Shown here: in pieces, positions 1 through 9,073 of the stretch | How the letters are laid out: each line of letters opens with the position of its first letter | Numbering within the stretch: the first letter of the stretch is position 1 | From: Paenimyroides viscosum | GTDB taxonomy: Bacteria > Bacteroidota > Bacteroidia > Flavobacteriales > Flavobacteriaceae | Reading direction: 5' to 3' | Assembly (NCBI RefSeq): GCF_003858535.1 | Contig: NZ_RQTJ01000001.1 | Span: 124,001 to 188,000, forward strand | DNA: 64,000 bases | Notes under the pieces: generated by a model | Database searches by the model: none | The model's input: the letters and a program-made list of their open reading frames with translations, nothing else | What the model was told of the DNA's origin: nothing | Translations under genes and position numbers: made by a program

Positions 1-1
1 C

Positions 2-211
2 TCTTGGTTTGGAATTAGGGAGCAAATAAATGTGGGCGACAAACAATTTGTGAAAGGAATGATACCGCACCACGCAGCGGCAGTGCTGATGTCTGAAAAA
101 GCAAAACTAACCGACCCCGAACTCATAAAGTTGCAAAAAAACATACTTGAAACACAGACAAAGGAAATCGAATTTATGAAGCGAAAGCTGAAAGAATTTG
201 AAAACAAGTAA
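2..211 (+). CDS. DUF305 family protein, 3' fragment
   Basis: Sixty-nine codons are open from the window edge to a TAA at 209-211, so the 5' part is off the window. The visible segment contains MIPHHAAAVLMSEKA, the His-His-plus-Met signature of DUF305 (ferritin-like four-helix) proteins, followed by a charged helix. DUF305 proteins are periplasmic or membrane-anchored and often occur in copper/heavy-metal gene clusters, which agrees with the copper oxidase downstream. It ends 39 bp before the DUF3347 lipoprotein on the same strand and probably shares its transcript. Confidence 0.75.
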   Translation, partial: SWFGIREQINVGDKQFVKGMIPHHAAAVLMSEKAKLTDPELIKLQKNILETQTKEIEFMKRKLKEFENK

Positions 212-250
212 ATCACAAAAATTTCTTTAACAACATTAAATAGCATTAAA

Positions 251-913
251 ATGAAAAATATTTTTTTCCCCATCATCGCACTGGTTACGGTTGTAGCAAT
301 AACCGTTTCCTGCAATCAGTCTTCCAATAAAAACAGCGACCAAAAAGCCAATGACAGTACGGTGGTGTCTGAAGCTCAAAATGTGCCATCATCAACACAA
401 AATGATACGGCAACTTCTACTGCTCCAGTTGATACATTAGCTAAAGCGGCAGAAAAATCAGATATAAAAGAACAGTCGCAAAACTTCTCTATTGCACCTA
501 TTGTTAAGGATTATCTTGCTTTAAAAAACGCACTTGTTGCAGATAATAACAAAGCAGCAGCCAGTGCAGGCAAACAGTTGTTCAGCACCTTGAAAAATGT
601 AGATATGAAATCCATACCAGCAAATAAGCATAAACAATATATGGATATAGCGGATGATGCAAAAGAGAATGCAGAACATATTGGCGACAATGCCGGAAAG
701 ATAGACCACCAAAGAGAGCATTTAGCATCATTAAGCAAAGATGTTTCCGACCTTATAGCATTGTTCGGAACTACCCAAAAATTGTATCAAGATTATTGCC
801 CGATGTACAATGATGGCAAAGGTGCTATTTGGATTAGTGAAGCAAAGACAATCAAAAATCCTTACTATGGTAGTAAGATGCTTACCTGCGGTTCTGTAAA
901 AAAAGAATTTTAG
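251..913 (+). CDS. DUF3347 domain lipoprotein (copper-cluster protein)
   Basis: The 220-residue product has a lipoprotein signal ending in VSC (Cys21), then a Ser/Asn/Thr-rich linker to about residue 75, then a helical DUF3347 domain. The C-terminal segment has YCPMY and later KMLTCG, the conserved Cys/Met features also seen in the extra domain of CusB-type efflux adaptors. The family is periplasmic and associated with copper handling; a direct metal-binding role is inferred from Cys/Met placement. The stop overlaps no gene, and the next start is 1 bp downstream, so this is an operon with the haem-binding protein and multicopper oxidase. Confidence 0.8.
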   Translation: MKNIFFPIIALVTVVAITVSCNQSSNKNSDQKANDSTVVSEAQNVPSSTQNDTATSTAPVDTLAKAAEKSDIKEQSQNFSIAPIVKDYLALKNALVADNNKAAASAGKQLFSTLKNVDMKSIPANKHKQYMDIADDAKENAEHIGDNAGKIDHQREHLASLSKDVSDLIALFGTTQKLYQDYCPMYNDGKGAIWISEAKTIKNPYYGSKMLTCGSVKKEF

Positions 914-914
914 A

Positions 915-1364
915 ATGAAGAAAGTATTAAAGATAATTTTAGCAACAGTGCTGTTTATTTTTATTGCAATCCAATTTTATCAGCCTGCCCTTAATGTAGA
1001 TAAAGGGCAGGTTTACACAACCGATTTTACACAAGTCTATAAAATGCCTATTGAAATAAAAGCGATGTTTCAAACGTCTTGCTACGATTGTCATAGCAAC
1101 AATACCAATTATGTTTGGTACGACTATGTACAGCCTGCAAGAACATTGGTAGGAACCCATATCAAAAATGCAAAAGAAGATTTGAATTTCAATGAATGGG
1201 GTACATACTCAAATAGAAAGCAGGAAAGATTACTAAACTCAATTAAAGAACAAATAGAAACGAAGCAAATGCCTCTGTCCTCATATACACTGATGCACAA
1301 AAATGCAAAATTGAATAATGAGCAAATCAAAACATTAATCAATTGGCTAAAAGAACAGGAATGA
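915..1364 (+). CDS. Haem-binding domain protein (CxxCH), membrane anchored
   Basis: The 149-residue protein begins with a hydrophobic segment at about residues 4-22, which anchors or exports it, followed by a small domain with a single CxxCH motif (Cys56, Cys59, His60) in the context SCYDCHSNNT. This matches the Bacteroidota haem-binding domain family (Haem_bd), a c-type-like single-haem protein facing the periplasm. It starts 1 bp after the DUF3347 stop and ends 21 bp before the multicopper oxidase, so co-transcription is likely. An electron-transfer or redox role alongside copper oxidation is inference. Confidence 0.8.
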   Translation: MKKVLKIILATVLFIFIAIQFYQPALNVDKGQVYTTDFTQVYKMPIEIKAMFQTSCYDCHSNNTNYVWYDYVQPARTLVGTHIKNAKEDLNFNEWGTYSNRKQERLLNSIKEQIETKQMPLSSYTLMHKNAKLNNEQIKTLINWLKEQE

Positions 1365-1385
1365 GTTTCAAAAAAAAATATCAAA

Positions 1386-3656
1386 ATGAATATACCCATA
1401 AATAGTAAAATAAGGTTGCTGCAAGCAGTATTTATACTGTTATGTTCGCAATCCCTTTTCGCACAAAAAGTAGTTCGGTATGAGCTGTATGTAAAAGATA
1501 CGCTTGTAAACTACGCAGGAAAAGAAAAAAGGGCTATTGCAGTAAACGGTCAGATACCGATGCCCACGCTCACATTTACAGAGGGCGACACTGCCGAGAT
1601 TGTAGTGCATAACCAGTTAAAAGAAAGTACATCACTGCATTGGCACGGCGTATTTTTGCCCAACAAAGAGGACGGTGTGCCCTGGCTTACACAGAAACCT
1701 ATTGAAGCCGGAGCAACATACACCTATCGTTTTCCAATTATCCAACACGGAACGCACTGGTATCATTCCCATTCAGGTTTGCAGGAGCAGATTGGAATGT
1801 ATGGCAGTTTTGTAATGAAAAAGCGGGAAGACGACAAAACCTTTAGAAAGGGAATTGATGATTTGCCTACCGTACCCATCATTTTAAGTGAATGGACGAA
1901 TTATAATCCCAACAACATTAACCGGATGTTGCACAACGCCAACGATTGGGCGGCGATTAAAAAGAACGCTACACAATCCTATGCGGAAGCCATCAGGGAG
2001 GGGCATTTTAAAACCAAATTGACCAACGAATGGAAACGTATGTTGGCAATGGACGTAAGCGATGTGTATTATGACAAAATATTAATTAACGGAAATCATA
2101 CTACCGATTTAAAAACCGTTGACGGCAAAATACTAAAAGCAGGTGATAAAGTAAGGTTAAGAGTTTCAAATGGTGGCGCATCCTCTTACTTTTGGTTACG
2201 GTATGCCGGAGGTAAAATTACCGTAGTAGCCAATGATGGTAACGATGTAGAACCTGTTGAAGTAGATAGGTTAATTATAGGAGTTTCTGAAACATACGAT
2301 GTCGTTGTAACAATCCCCGAAGAAGGTGTCTCTTATGAATTTTTAGCCACAACCGAAGACAGAACACAATCAGCCAGTTATTTTTTAGGTAATGGTATCA
2401 AACAATTAATTTCCCCACTGCCCAAATTAAAATATTTTGAAGGGATGAAGATGATGAACGATATGATGAAGATGAATGGTGATTTGGACGATATGGGAAT
2501 GAAAATGAGCCTGAACCAAATGGATATGAACGTGGTAATGTATCCCGAAATTACAGGGGAAGCCAATCAAAAGCAAGACCATAGCCAACACAATATGAAT
2601 ATGGATAACGACCCCAATCGTTACAATGCAAATGCTTTAGGAGAAATTAAAACCCTAAACTATGCAATGTTGCAATCGCCCTACAATACTTCACTTCCCA
2701 AAGATGCACCCGTAAAAGAACTAAAATTTACACTTACCGGAAATATGAACCGCTATGTGTGGAGTATGGATAACAAAATTCTTTCAGAAGTTGATAAAAT
2801 CCCTGTAAAGAAAGGAGAAATTTTACGCATCACCATTTACAATAACTCAATGATGCGACACCCAATGCACCTGCACGGTTTCGACTTTAGAGTAATTAAT
2901 GGAAAAGGCGAAAAATCACCACTAAAAAATGTGTTAGATATAATGCCAATGGAAACAGATACCATTGAATTTTTGGCAAACGAAGAAGGAGATTGGTTTT
3001 TCCACTGCCATATCCTATATCATATGATGTCGGGGATGAACAGGGTTTTTGCTGTGGATGACTATAAAAATCCAAACTTACCCAACAAAAAACAAGCATA
3101 CAATAAATTACAGAGAGAGAGCAATATGCCACATTTTATGGCACAGAACGATTTTGCAACCAATGGTAATGATGGCGAGGCAATGTTTCAAAATGCAAGA
3201 TGGAGTTTAGGCACAGAATGGCGTTTAGGTTACAATGATATGCACGGTTACGAAGTAGAAACACATTTAGGAAGATACATCGGAAAAATGCAGTGGTTTA
3301 TGCCATTTATAGGCTTTGACTGGCGTTACCGTAAAATGGGAATAGATGAACACGAAACCAATTTATTCGGGCAGAAAAACGAAAAAGATACACGTAGAGC
3401 CTTTAGTTTAGGTTTTATGTACACCTTGCCAATGTTAGTCAATTTTCAGGCAGAAGTATATCACGATGGTATCGTTCGCCTGTCTTTAATGCGAGAAGAT
3501 ATACCAATTTCAAAAAGATTAAGAGCTGGTTTTATGGTCAATACCGATATGGAATATATGGCAGACTTGAAGTATATCATCAATAAGAATATAGGTATTC
3601 GTACACACTATGATAGTGATATGGGCTTGGGTATAGGGCTGTCACTAAATTATTAA
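1386..3656 (+). CDS. Multicopper oxidase with C-terminal CopB-like barrel domain
   Basis: The 756-residue protein has a signal peptide ending near Ala26 and three cupredoxin-type regions. Copper ligands are visible as HWHG (85-88), HGTHWYHSH (121-129), HPMHLHG (492-498) and HCHILYHMMSGM (540-551), the last containing the Cys of the type 1 site. A Met/His-rich insert at about 350-420 resembles CopA/CueO copper-binding loops. Residues from about 610 to the end look like a CopB-type outer-membrane beta-barrel (repeated aromatic strands with alternating hydrophobics), which makes the protein longer than a plain CopA. It probably oxidises Cu(I) in the periplasm or at the outer membrane. It is the last gene of the copper operon and is followed by a strong terminator. 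Confidence 0.85.
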   Translation: MNIPINSKIRLLQAVFILLCSQSLFAQKVVRYELYVKDTLVNYAGKEKRAIAVNGQIPMPTLTFTEGDTAEIVVHNQLKESTSLHWHGVFLPNKEDGVPWLTQKPIEAGATYTYRFPIIQHGTHWYHSHSGLQEQIGMYGSFVMKKREDDKTFRKGIDDLPTVPIILSEWTNYNPNNINRMLHNANDWAAIKKNATQSYAEAIREGHFKTKLTNEWKRMLAMDVSDVYYDKILINGNHTTDLKTVDGKILKAGDKVRLRVSNGGASSYFWLRYAGGKITVVANDGNDVEPVEVDRLIIGVSETYDVVVTIPEEGVSYEFLATTEDRTQSASYFLGNGIKQLISPLPKLKYFEGMKMMNDMMKMNGDLDDMGMKMSLNQMDMNVVMYPEITGEANQKQDHSQHNMNMDNDPNRYNANALGEIKTLNYAMLQSPYNTSLPKDAPVKELKFTLTGNMNRYVWSMDNKILSEVDKIPVKKGEILRITIYNNSMMRHPMHLHGFDFRVINGKGEKSPLKNVLDIMPMETDTIEFLANEEGDWFFHCHILYHMMSGMNRVFAVDDYKNPNLPNKKQAYNKLQRESNMPHFMAQNDFATNGNDGEAMFQNARWSLGTEWRLGYNDMHGYEVETHLGRYIGKMQWFMPFIGFDWRYRKMGIDEHETNLFGQKNEKDTRRAFSLGFMYTLPMLVNFQAEVYHDGIVRLSLMREDIPISKRLRAGFMVNTDMEYMADLKYIINKNIGIRTHYDSDMGLGIGLSLNY

Positions 3657-3668
3657 GGATTATGCACC

Positions 3669-3702
3669 ATTCCCCTCCGAAATATCGGAGGGGATTTTTT
3701 TA
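3669..3702. terminator. Terminator between copper operon and ORF6N gene
   Basis: CCCCTCCGA and TCGGAGGGG form a perfect 9-bp stem around a short loop, followed on the plus strand by ATTTTTTTA. It lies between two convergent genes. The plus-strand T-run makes it a good intrinsic terminator for the multicopper oxidase transcript; on the minus strand it is less convincing. Confidence 0.8.
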
Positions 3703-4578
3703 CTTGTTTAAAATCTGCAAAACTCTACCAAGTTCAATATCCATTCTTGAAAAGGCAAACCATTTTTTGCCCAGGTCTTTGAGCGATGCCCCGATATGGT
3801 AGAGTTCTGAATGGTCAATAATCAAAAAACGGTCGTGGGCATCGGAGAAAATCTCAATTTCAATCGGTGGATATTGGCTATTGTAGCGTTGTAAATCTAA
3901 TCGTAGCTGATTACTGATGCTTTTGGTAAGAATTGTAGCGGTTACAGTAGTCTTACGCTTACCCAACAAAGTAAGCACCGTATCATCCACATAATTATCA
4001 AGCAAGATAATTGAGCTTTTGGCACTTCGGATAATATCGGAAACAAAGGCGTAGGCATCAAATACCTGCCCGTTGTAGAAAATACCTTTCTCGCTGTACA
4101 GCTTGTCGCTTTCCAAAGCCTTAAAAATCTCTTCAAATTTTTGGTCGGCTTCCAGTTGCTTTAATTCGATATTATCCATTCGATGAAATAAAGAAGCATT
4201 GCTGATAAGCATACGTCGCATTTCTACAAAGGCTTCCATTATTTCCACACTCATTTTAACGGCTATATCAGAACGGAGTATGGCAGATGCCATTGCAACG
4301 CCCTGTTCGGTAAAAACATAGGGCAAATAACGTCTGCCGCCGTAGTTTAAACTTGAGGTTCCAATTTGGAACCTCAAGTTTTCAATTTCCTCTTCGGTCA
4401 GTTGAAAACAGAATGATACTGGAAAACGCTCAATATTTCTTTTTACGGCTTTGTTCAGGTTCTTTGTTTCTACCTGATATAAGGCAGCGAGGTCGCTATC
4501 CAACATTACCTGTTTGCCCCGGATAGTATAAATCAGGTTTCTGATTTCTTTGGGTATGATTGACGGTTTATTTTCCAT
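3700..4578 (-). CDS. ORF6N domain protein with C-terminal phospholipase-D-like region
   Basis: The start at 4578 gives 292 residues beginning MENKPSII; an in-frame ATG at 4626 would add 16 residues inside topB. The first 110 residues match ORF6N: an IRGKQVMLDSDLAALY block, then FTEQGVAMASAILRS. ORF6N is a phage/plasmid-type DNA-binding or antirepressor-like domain. The C-terminal half has KSSIILLDNYVDD and HDRFLIID, which resembles the HxK-containing half of phospholipase D fold nucleases, though Arg replaces the usual Lys. The role is unknown; such proteins are common in Bacteroidota mobile elements. It overlaps the topB stop by 11 bp and probably shares its transcript. Confidence 0.75.
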   Translation of the reverse strand: MENKPSIIPKEIRNLIYTIRGKQVMLDSDLAALYQVETKNLNKAVKRNIERFPVSFCFQLTEEEIENLRFQIGTSSLNYGGRRYLPYVFTEQGVAMASAILRSDIAVKMSVEIMEAFVEMRRMLISNASLFHRMDNIELKQLEADQKFEEIFKALESDKLYSEKGIFYNGQVFDAYAFVSDIIRSAKSSIILLDNYVDDTVLTLLGKRKTTVTATILTKSISNQLRLDLQRYNSQYPPIEIEIFSDAHDRFLIIDHSELYHIGASLKDLGKKWFAFSRMDIELGRVLQILNK

Positions 4579-6661
4579 TGCGTTTACTGCTTTTGTTTTT
4601 CTCAAACTCAAAAGAACTTTCCGCATTCTCTTTCAGAATGATGTAAGCATCGAATTTCTTTCCAGCTTTGCTTGTCATTCCTTTGATAAGAGAGGTTTTG
4701 CCTTTATTGACAAGGCTTGTTATGTTTTCGATACTGATTTGTACACCGCAGACGGTGCGGAACTGTACCCAGTTACAAGCCTCATCAGGGCATTTCACAA
4801 TCTTGTCACGGATAATAAGCTGCTGACTTTTGCATTTCGGGCAGGTCAGCTTGGGTTGGTTGGTGCTTGCAATAGAAGTTTGCAGCAATTCATCAGTAAT
4901 AGACTTGGCATAGGTTTCCATTTCCTTTTGGAACGTTCCGGCATCCGCTTCATTATTTTCGATTTTCTGTAATGCCAATTCCCATTCGGCGGTCATTGCT
5001 ACATCCGCAATTTTCCGGTCTTTGACAAGCCCATACACCTGCAATCCTTTCTCCGTAGGGATTAAGGAACGTTTATCACGTTTGATATAATTGCGGGTAA
5101 ACAGGGTTTCGATAATGGCGGCTCTTGTTGCAGGCGTTCCGATACCAATATGTTTGAGGGCTTTGCGCTCTTCCTCATTCTCAATTTCTTTTCCTGCGGT
5201 TTCCATAGCCGACAAAAGTCCGGCTTCAGTGTAAAGCACTGGCGGTTTGGTCTGCTTTTCCAAAACGGCGGCTTCCTTTATGGCAAGTTCGTCGCCTTTA
5301 TGCAGTTCGGGTAGTTCCTGCACTGGCTCTTCGCCGTCATCGGTAAAACTTCCTTTAATGGAACGCCAACCTGCTTCCTGAATTTTACAGCCTTTTGCGG
5401 TAAAGTCGTAATGCAACACCTGTAATGATACATTGGTTATTTCCTTAACACAGGCTTGTGATATGGCTTCGAGCAATCGAAGCGCAATCATATTGTAAAT
5501 CTTGTTTTCGTCTGCATTGAGTACGGACGGCACTTTATCCGTAATCAACAAACCGTGATGGTCCGTTACACGGAGGTCATTCACGAAACGTTTGTTGAAC
5601 CGTCCCCATTTGATTTTGGTAAGGGCTTGCTTGCAATCCTCACGGTTATGCAATGCCCGCACGAGGTTGGGAATTTCCGCTCACAAATCTTCAGGAATAT
5701 ATTTGCTTCCGGTACGTGGGTACGTGATAAATTTCTTTTCGTACAGGCTTTGTGCGATATTTAGCGTTGCTTCAGCAGATAATTTCAGCCTTTTGTTGGC
5801 TTCTTTTTGTAAGCCTGTCAGGTCGAAAAGCAAGGGCGCTTGTTCTGTAACGCTTTTGTATTCTACCGAGGTAACGGTTGCCGTTGCGCCACGCTGAATA
5901 GCTTTAAGGGTATCATCAGCAAGTTGCTTTTCGTCCCATTTGGTAGCGGAAATACTTTTGAAATCAACCTGTGCTTTATTGTGCGATAATTGTATCTGCC
6001 AGTATTTCTTTACCGTGAAATTCTTATTGTCGAGGTAGCGTTTACATATCAAAGCCAGTGTGGGCGTTTGTACTCTTCCGAGCGAATAGATACCGTTGCC
6101 TGCGGCAATGCTCAATGCCTGTGTAGCATTGATGCCCACAAGCCAGTCAGCACGGCTTCTGCCTTGCGCTGCCTGGTACAATCCGTCAAATGCTGCCCCG
6201 TCTTTCAGGTTGTCGAAACCCTGCTTTATTGCCTTTTCGGTCAGCGAACTTATCCAAAGGCGTTCAAAAGGCTTGTTGCATTTCAGGTATTCATAAATGT
6301 ACCTGAAAATGAGTTCGCCCTCACGACCTGCATCGGTAGCAACAATAATGCTGTTGCTCTTATTAAAAAGCTGCTCAATGACTTTCAGTTGCTTTAATGC
6401 GCCAGTATCGGCAGTGTACTCTTTGTCTTTTTTGACCTTGCGGACGGTCAATAAAAAAGGGTTGGGCAATATCGGCAGGGATGCTTTATCAAATCCCGAA
6501 ATGCCGTAGTCGTCGGGCATTCCCAGTCCTATTAAATGACCGAATGCCCACGTAACAAAATAGCCGTTACCTGTCAGGTAGCCGTCCTTTTTATCGGATG
6601 CTCCCAACAAGCCGGCTATTTCCCTTGCTACGCTTGGTTTTTCTGCAATAATTGTTTTCAT
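4568..6661 (-). pseudogene. topB: DNA topoisomerase III of a conjugative element, in-frame nonsense codon
   Basis: Read from 6661, the frame encodes a type IA topoisomerase: TOPRIM start MKTIIAEKPSVAREIAG, the acidic ATDAGREGE motif, GRVQTPTLALI, and the active-site Tyr314 in FITYPRTGSKYI. A TGA at 5683-5681 (codon 327) stops translation. Reading on in the same frame continues with AEIPNLVRALHNRED and the rest of the family, ending with a four-Cys zinc ribbon (CPKC ... CPDEAC) at 4568. No frameshift is needed: the two open halves are 999 nt apart in phase. Without the stop the protein would be 697 residues, a normal length. Likely ancestral codon is TGG (Trp), an inference. Loss of the C-terminal half should abolish activity unless the stop is read through or is a sequencing error. 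Confidence 0.85.
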
Positions 6662-6667
6662 ACTGTA

Positions 6668-8119
6668 TTACATTTTTCTGCCTTTGGATTTTGCAGGCTT
6701 ATTGTCCTGTTGTTCCTGCTGCTTTTCATTTTTCGGTCTTTGCTGCCCGGACTTTAAAGGCTCTTGGACGTTCTTGGTTGCTTCGTTGGTTTTGCCCTCT
6801 GAATTGACAGCAGTCTGTGTTTTATGGGCTTCGGTGGGTTTTACCCTTTCCTTATAGTGGTTAGGAAACTCAAAATTGGTCTTTCCTGTATCCTTATTGA
6901 AAGTGATATAGCCCTGATAAGGTTGCCCTTTTTTATCTTTTAATCCATCAATGTAGATAGTTTGACCTGCTTTGAAATCCTTATGTTGCTCATCGGTTAG
7001 TTCTTTACCACGGAATGTTTTCGGGGCTTCCTGTGGTTGGCTTTGTTGGGTGTTCTGTTGGTTCGTTTGCGCTTGCTGATTGTTATTGCTTCTGTCAAAC
7101 AGGAACTCAACGTATCTTTTGTCAGCATTGAATTGTACCGTTGCCGAAAACTCCGTTCCTTTCGAGGAAATCATACCCTCTAAATAGAGTGGTTTGCCCT
7201 CCATTAGCGTTTGCTTTTGTTCCTCATTCAGTTTTATACCCTTAATTTCATCGGGAATTTTTATGAACTCCGTGCGTAGTGCAATCACATCATTTGTCAG
7301 CCTGTCAATACTGATAATGGACGGCATCAGGTCGCCTGTTTTGGAATTTACGAGATTGACCACACGTCCCATATTGCCCGTTTCGAGCAGGTTTTTCTTG
7401 TCTTCATCCGTAAACTTGTGACCGAAAAACTCAAAGTGCAGGTTAGGTTCTCTTTTGATACCGTGTATTGCCACGATAACATTGCCGTCTTCGCCTTGCT
7501 GTAAAGACAGCCGCGCATCCGTGCGGAGGATAGAACCACCGAGGTTAATACCTATCGGTAACAGTTCATTGGTTTTGTAACCTCGTAACAAAGGGTCGAG
7601 CAGGTTTCTTTTTTCAAGATATTCTTTGCTTAATCCGAGGTTTTTCATTGTGTCCCAATCAATCTGCTCCGGCTTGTAGCGGTATTCGCTTGTTTCCGTT
7701 GTTGTTTGTGCTGTTGCCATATTATTTTGATTTTCTTGTTTTTTATCCGGTTGGGGTTCTGCTTTCACTTCGTGTTCTTTCAGCACTTTTTCGCCTTCCG
7801 GTGTGGGATTATCTACGTGCTTTTGCAGTTCCTCTGCTTTTTCAGCAGCAACAGGGGCAGGCACTTTGAAGAAAGTAAAGTTTGTAGGGTTCTTTAACTG
7901 GCTGAAAAAATTGGAAAAGAAGTTGGAAAAGAAATCGCCGCTTTTGTCCACACGCATAAACTGGTTTTGGTTTTTCTTGGTGGGTTCCACGGTTTCCATT
8001 TTTCCGTTTTCGTCTATACTCTTTACCGCCTGGATTTTCATTTTTTCTTTATCCAGTACGAGTAATATGTCCGAAAGCTGTTCGGGCATTTCCTGTTTAT
8101 TTGTTGTTTCTTCGCTCAT
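6668..8119 (-). CDS. DUF4099/DUF3945 domain protein of conjugative elements
   Basis: The 483-residue protein opens with a short conserved segment that includes the duplicated SNFFSNFF, then a Lys/Glu/Gln-rich linker. DUF4099-like sequence covers about 145-255 (YRYKPEQIDW ... GINLGGSI), followed by two DUF3945-type repeats (about 270-345 and 370-420, each with an L-x-x-EQ-K start and a G-K-x-x-Y-I/L-x-G-L/M core). The C-terminus is Gln/Lys-rich and disordered. The function is not known; the family is found almost only in Bacteroidota conjugative elements next to topB. It stops 6 bp before the topB start, so it is probably the first gene of a DUF3945-topB-ORF6N transcript. Confidence 0.8.
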   Translation of the reverse strand: MSEETTNKQEMPEQLSDILLVLDKEKMKIQAVKSIDENGKMETVEPTKKNQNQFMRVDKSGDFFSNFFSNFFSQLKNPTNFTFFKVPAPVAAEKAEELQKHVDNPTPEGEKVLKEHEVKAEPQPDKKQENQNNMATAQTTTETSEYRYKPEQIDWDTMKNLGLSKEYLEKRNLLDPLLRGYKTNELLPIGINLGGSILRTDARLSLQQGEDGNVIVAIHGIKREPNLHFEFFGHKFTDEDKKNLLETGNMGRVVNLVNSKTGDLMPSIISIDRLTNDVIALRTEFIKIPDEIKGIKLNEEQKQTLMEGKPLYLEGMISSKGTEFSATVQFNADKRYVEFLFDRSNNNQQAQTNQQNTQQSQPQEAPKTFRGKELTDEQHKDFKAGQTIYIDGLKDKKGQPYQGYITFNKDTGKTNFEFPNHYKERVKPTEAHKTQTAVNSEGKTNEATKNVQEPLKSGQQRPKNEKQQEQQDNKPAKSKGRKM

Positions 8120-8204
8120 AGTCTGAAAATTTTAAAAACTCACGGTCGAATGTAAAGGAAGCCTTCACTGATTTGCGCTATGTGGCACTCAAAGGCAGTG
8201 TTTG

Positions 8205-8513
8205 TCATTTATTGGCATCCAGTTTGGGCAAGGGTGGGTTAAAACTTTCCCTAATGAACTGATGCACATCGGACAGTTTGTAATACAATTTCCCGCTAAT
8301 GGTATAATAAGGGAGCTTGCCTATGGAGCGATACCGTTGCAGGGAACGATTACTTATTTTCAGCATTTGCAATAAATCCTGATTATCCAGTAATTCCTCG
8401 CCGTCTATGCTGTTGCGCTTCTTTTGTAAGTCGTCTATGTGGTTGCCGAGAATGTCAAGCCTGTCCATTATGCGTTCCATCCACGCCACAAATTCCATTT
8501 TGTCGATATTCAT
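8205..8513 (-). CDS. Helix-turn-helix (excisionase/MerR-like) protein
   Basis: The 102-residue protein has an N-terminal helical stretch and a C-terminal winged-helix unit, LLDNQDLLQMLKISNRSLQRYR then GKLPYYTISGKLYYKLSDVHQFI, the pattern of helix-turn-helix proteins in Bacteroidota mobile elements (excisionase-like). It probably binds DNA to control excision or transfer genes. It starts 12 bp after the stop of the upstream HTH gene, so the two form a pair. Its own DNA target cannot be seen. Confidence 0.8.
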   Translation of the reverse strand: MNIDKMEFVAWMERIMDRLDILGNHIDDLQKKRNSIDGEELLDNQDLLQMLKISNRSLQRYRSIGKLPYYTISGKLYYKLSDVHQFIRESFNPPLPKLDANK

Positions 8514-8525
8514 AAGGGTACGCTT

Positions 8526-8879
8526 TTAATGATTACCTGATTTCAGTTTTCTGCCTTTCTCGATATAGCTTTTGCCTTTCGCCATAAGCTGCTCCACATA
8601 TTCATCGGTGGTCTGCACGGCGTTGGCATTGAGCATTTCCTTAATCGCACCAATCGTATAGAAATACTGCCCGTACATTTTTGAAAAAGCAATCTGCCCG
8701 TTGGTGCGCATACGCCACAATGTTTTTTCGCTGATGTGGAGATACTGGCAGACTTCGTGGTTGTTGAGCCACAAACTATCGTAGCTTGTATCTTTCAGTT
8801 TGAGGATATATTCGCTAATGGCTTTCAACCTTTCATTGAGGTGCTTCCACACTTCTTCGTCAACTGTTATAATATTCAT
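8526..8879 (-). CDS. Helix-turn-helix protein of conjugative element
   Basis: The 117-residue protein has the same architecture as its downstream neighbour: a helical N-terminus, then WLNNHEVCQYLHISEKTLWRMR and a wing GQIAFSKMYGQYFYTIGAIKEML. It belongs to the Bacteroidota HTH family that sits next to RteC in CTnDOT-like elements and is probably a DNA-binding regulator of excision or transfer. The pair HTH-HTH lies between rteC and the DUF3945-topB block, all on the minus strand. Confidence 0.8.
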   Translation of the reverse strand: MNIITVDEEVWKHLNERLKAISEYILKLKDTSYDSLWLNNHEVCQYLHISEKTLWRMRTNGQIAFSKMYGQYFYTIGAIKEMLNANAVQTTDEYVEQLMAKGKSYIEKGRKLKSGNH

Positions 8880-8986
8880 TGCACTGCTGTTTAATGTTCA
8901 CAGGACAAAATTCAGAAGTGTGGTAGTGTTTGTCTGCCAATACTTACCCATTGGTTTGGCACTTTTTTGAAAATTTTTGCAATGAG

Positions 8987-9014
8987 AAAAACCCTTGTTT
9001 AATAAGGGTTTTAG
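8987..9014. terminator. Hairpin between rteC and the HTH pair
   Basis: AAAACCCTT and AAGGGTTTT form a 9-bp stem around GTTTAAT. It sits upstream of the HTH gene at 8526 and downstream of rteC. T-tracts are short on either strand, so it could be an attenuator or terminator; the evidence is only the hairpin. Confidence 0.45.
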
Positions 9015-9053
9015 TAGGGTTGGGATATTTTGTGGTAGCCTTTTACCAACATT

Positions 9054-9065
9054 TGCCAATTGGCA
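9054..9065. promoter_or_regulatory. 12-bp palindrome TGCCAATTGGCA, candidate operator
   Basis: A perfect 12-bp palindrome lies in the 250-bp gap between rteC and the HTH pair. Related half-sites (TGCCAAT near 8936 and ATTGGTTTGGCA near 8951) occur in the same gap, nearer the HTH promoter. The cluster of TGCCAA half-sites suggests binding by a dimeric regulator, possibly one of the adjacent HTH proteins or RteC; this is inference. Confidence 0.35.
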
Positions 9066-9073
9066 GATATGGG

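Noticed and set aside
1386-3656. Two genes (copA and copB) joined by a missed stop
   Set aside because: The frame is continuous with no start-like signal at the junction and the same fusion pattern is known in the phylum, so one gene is more likely.
4568-5662. A separate 364-residue gene starting at 5662
   Set aside because: It is the same-frame continuation of topB after the TGA; its Met is internal to the family sequence and has no promoter or ribosome-binding signal of its own.
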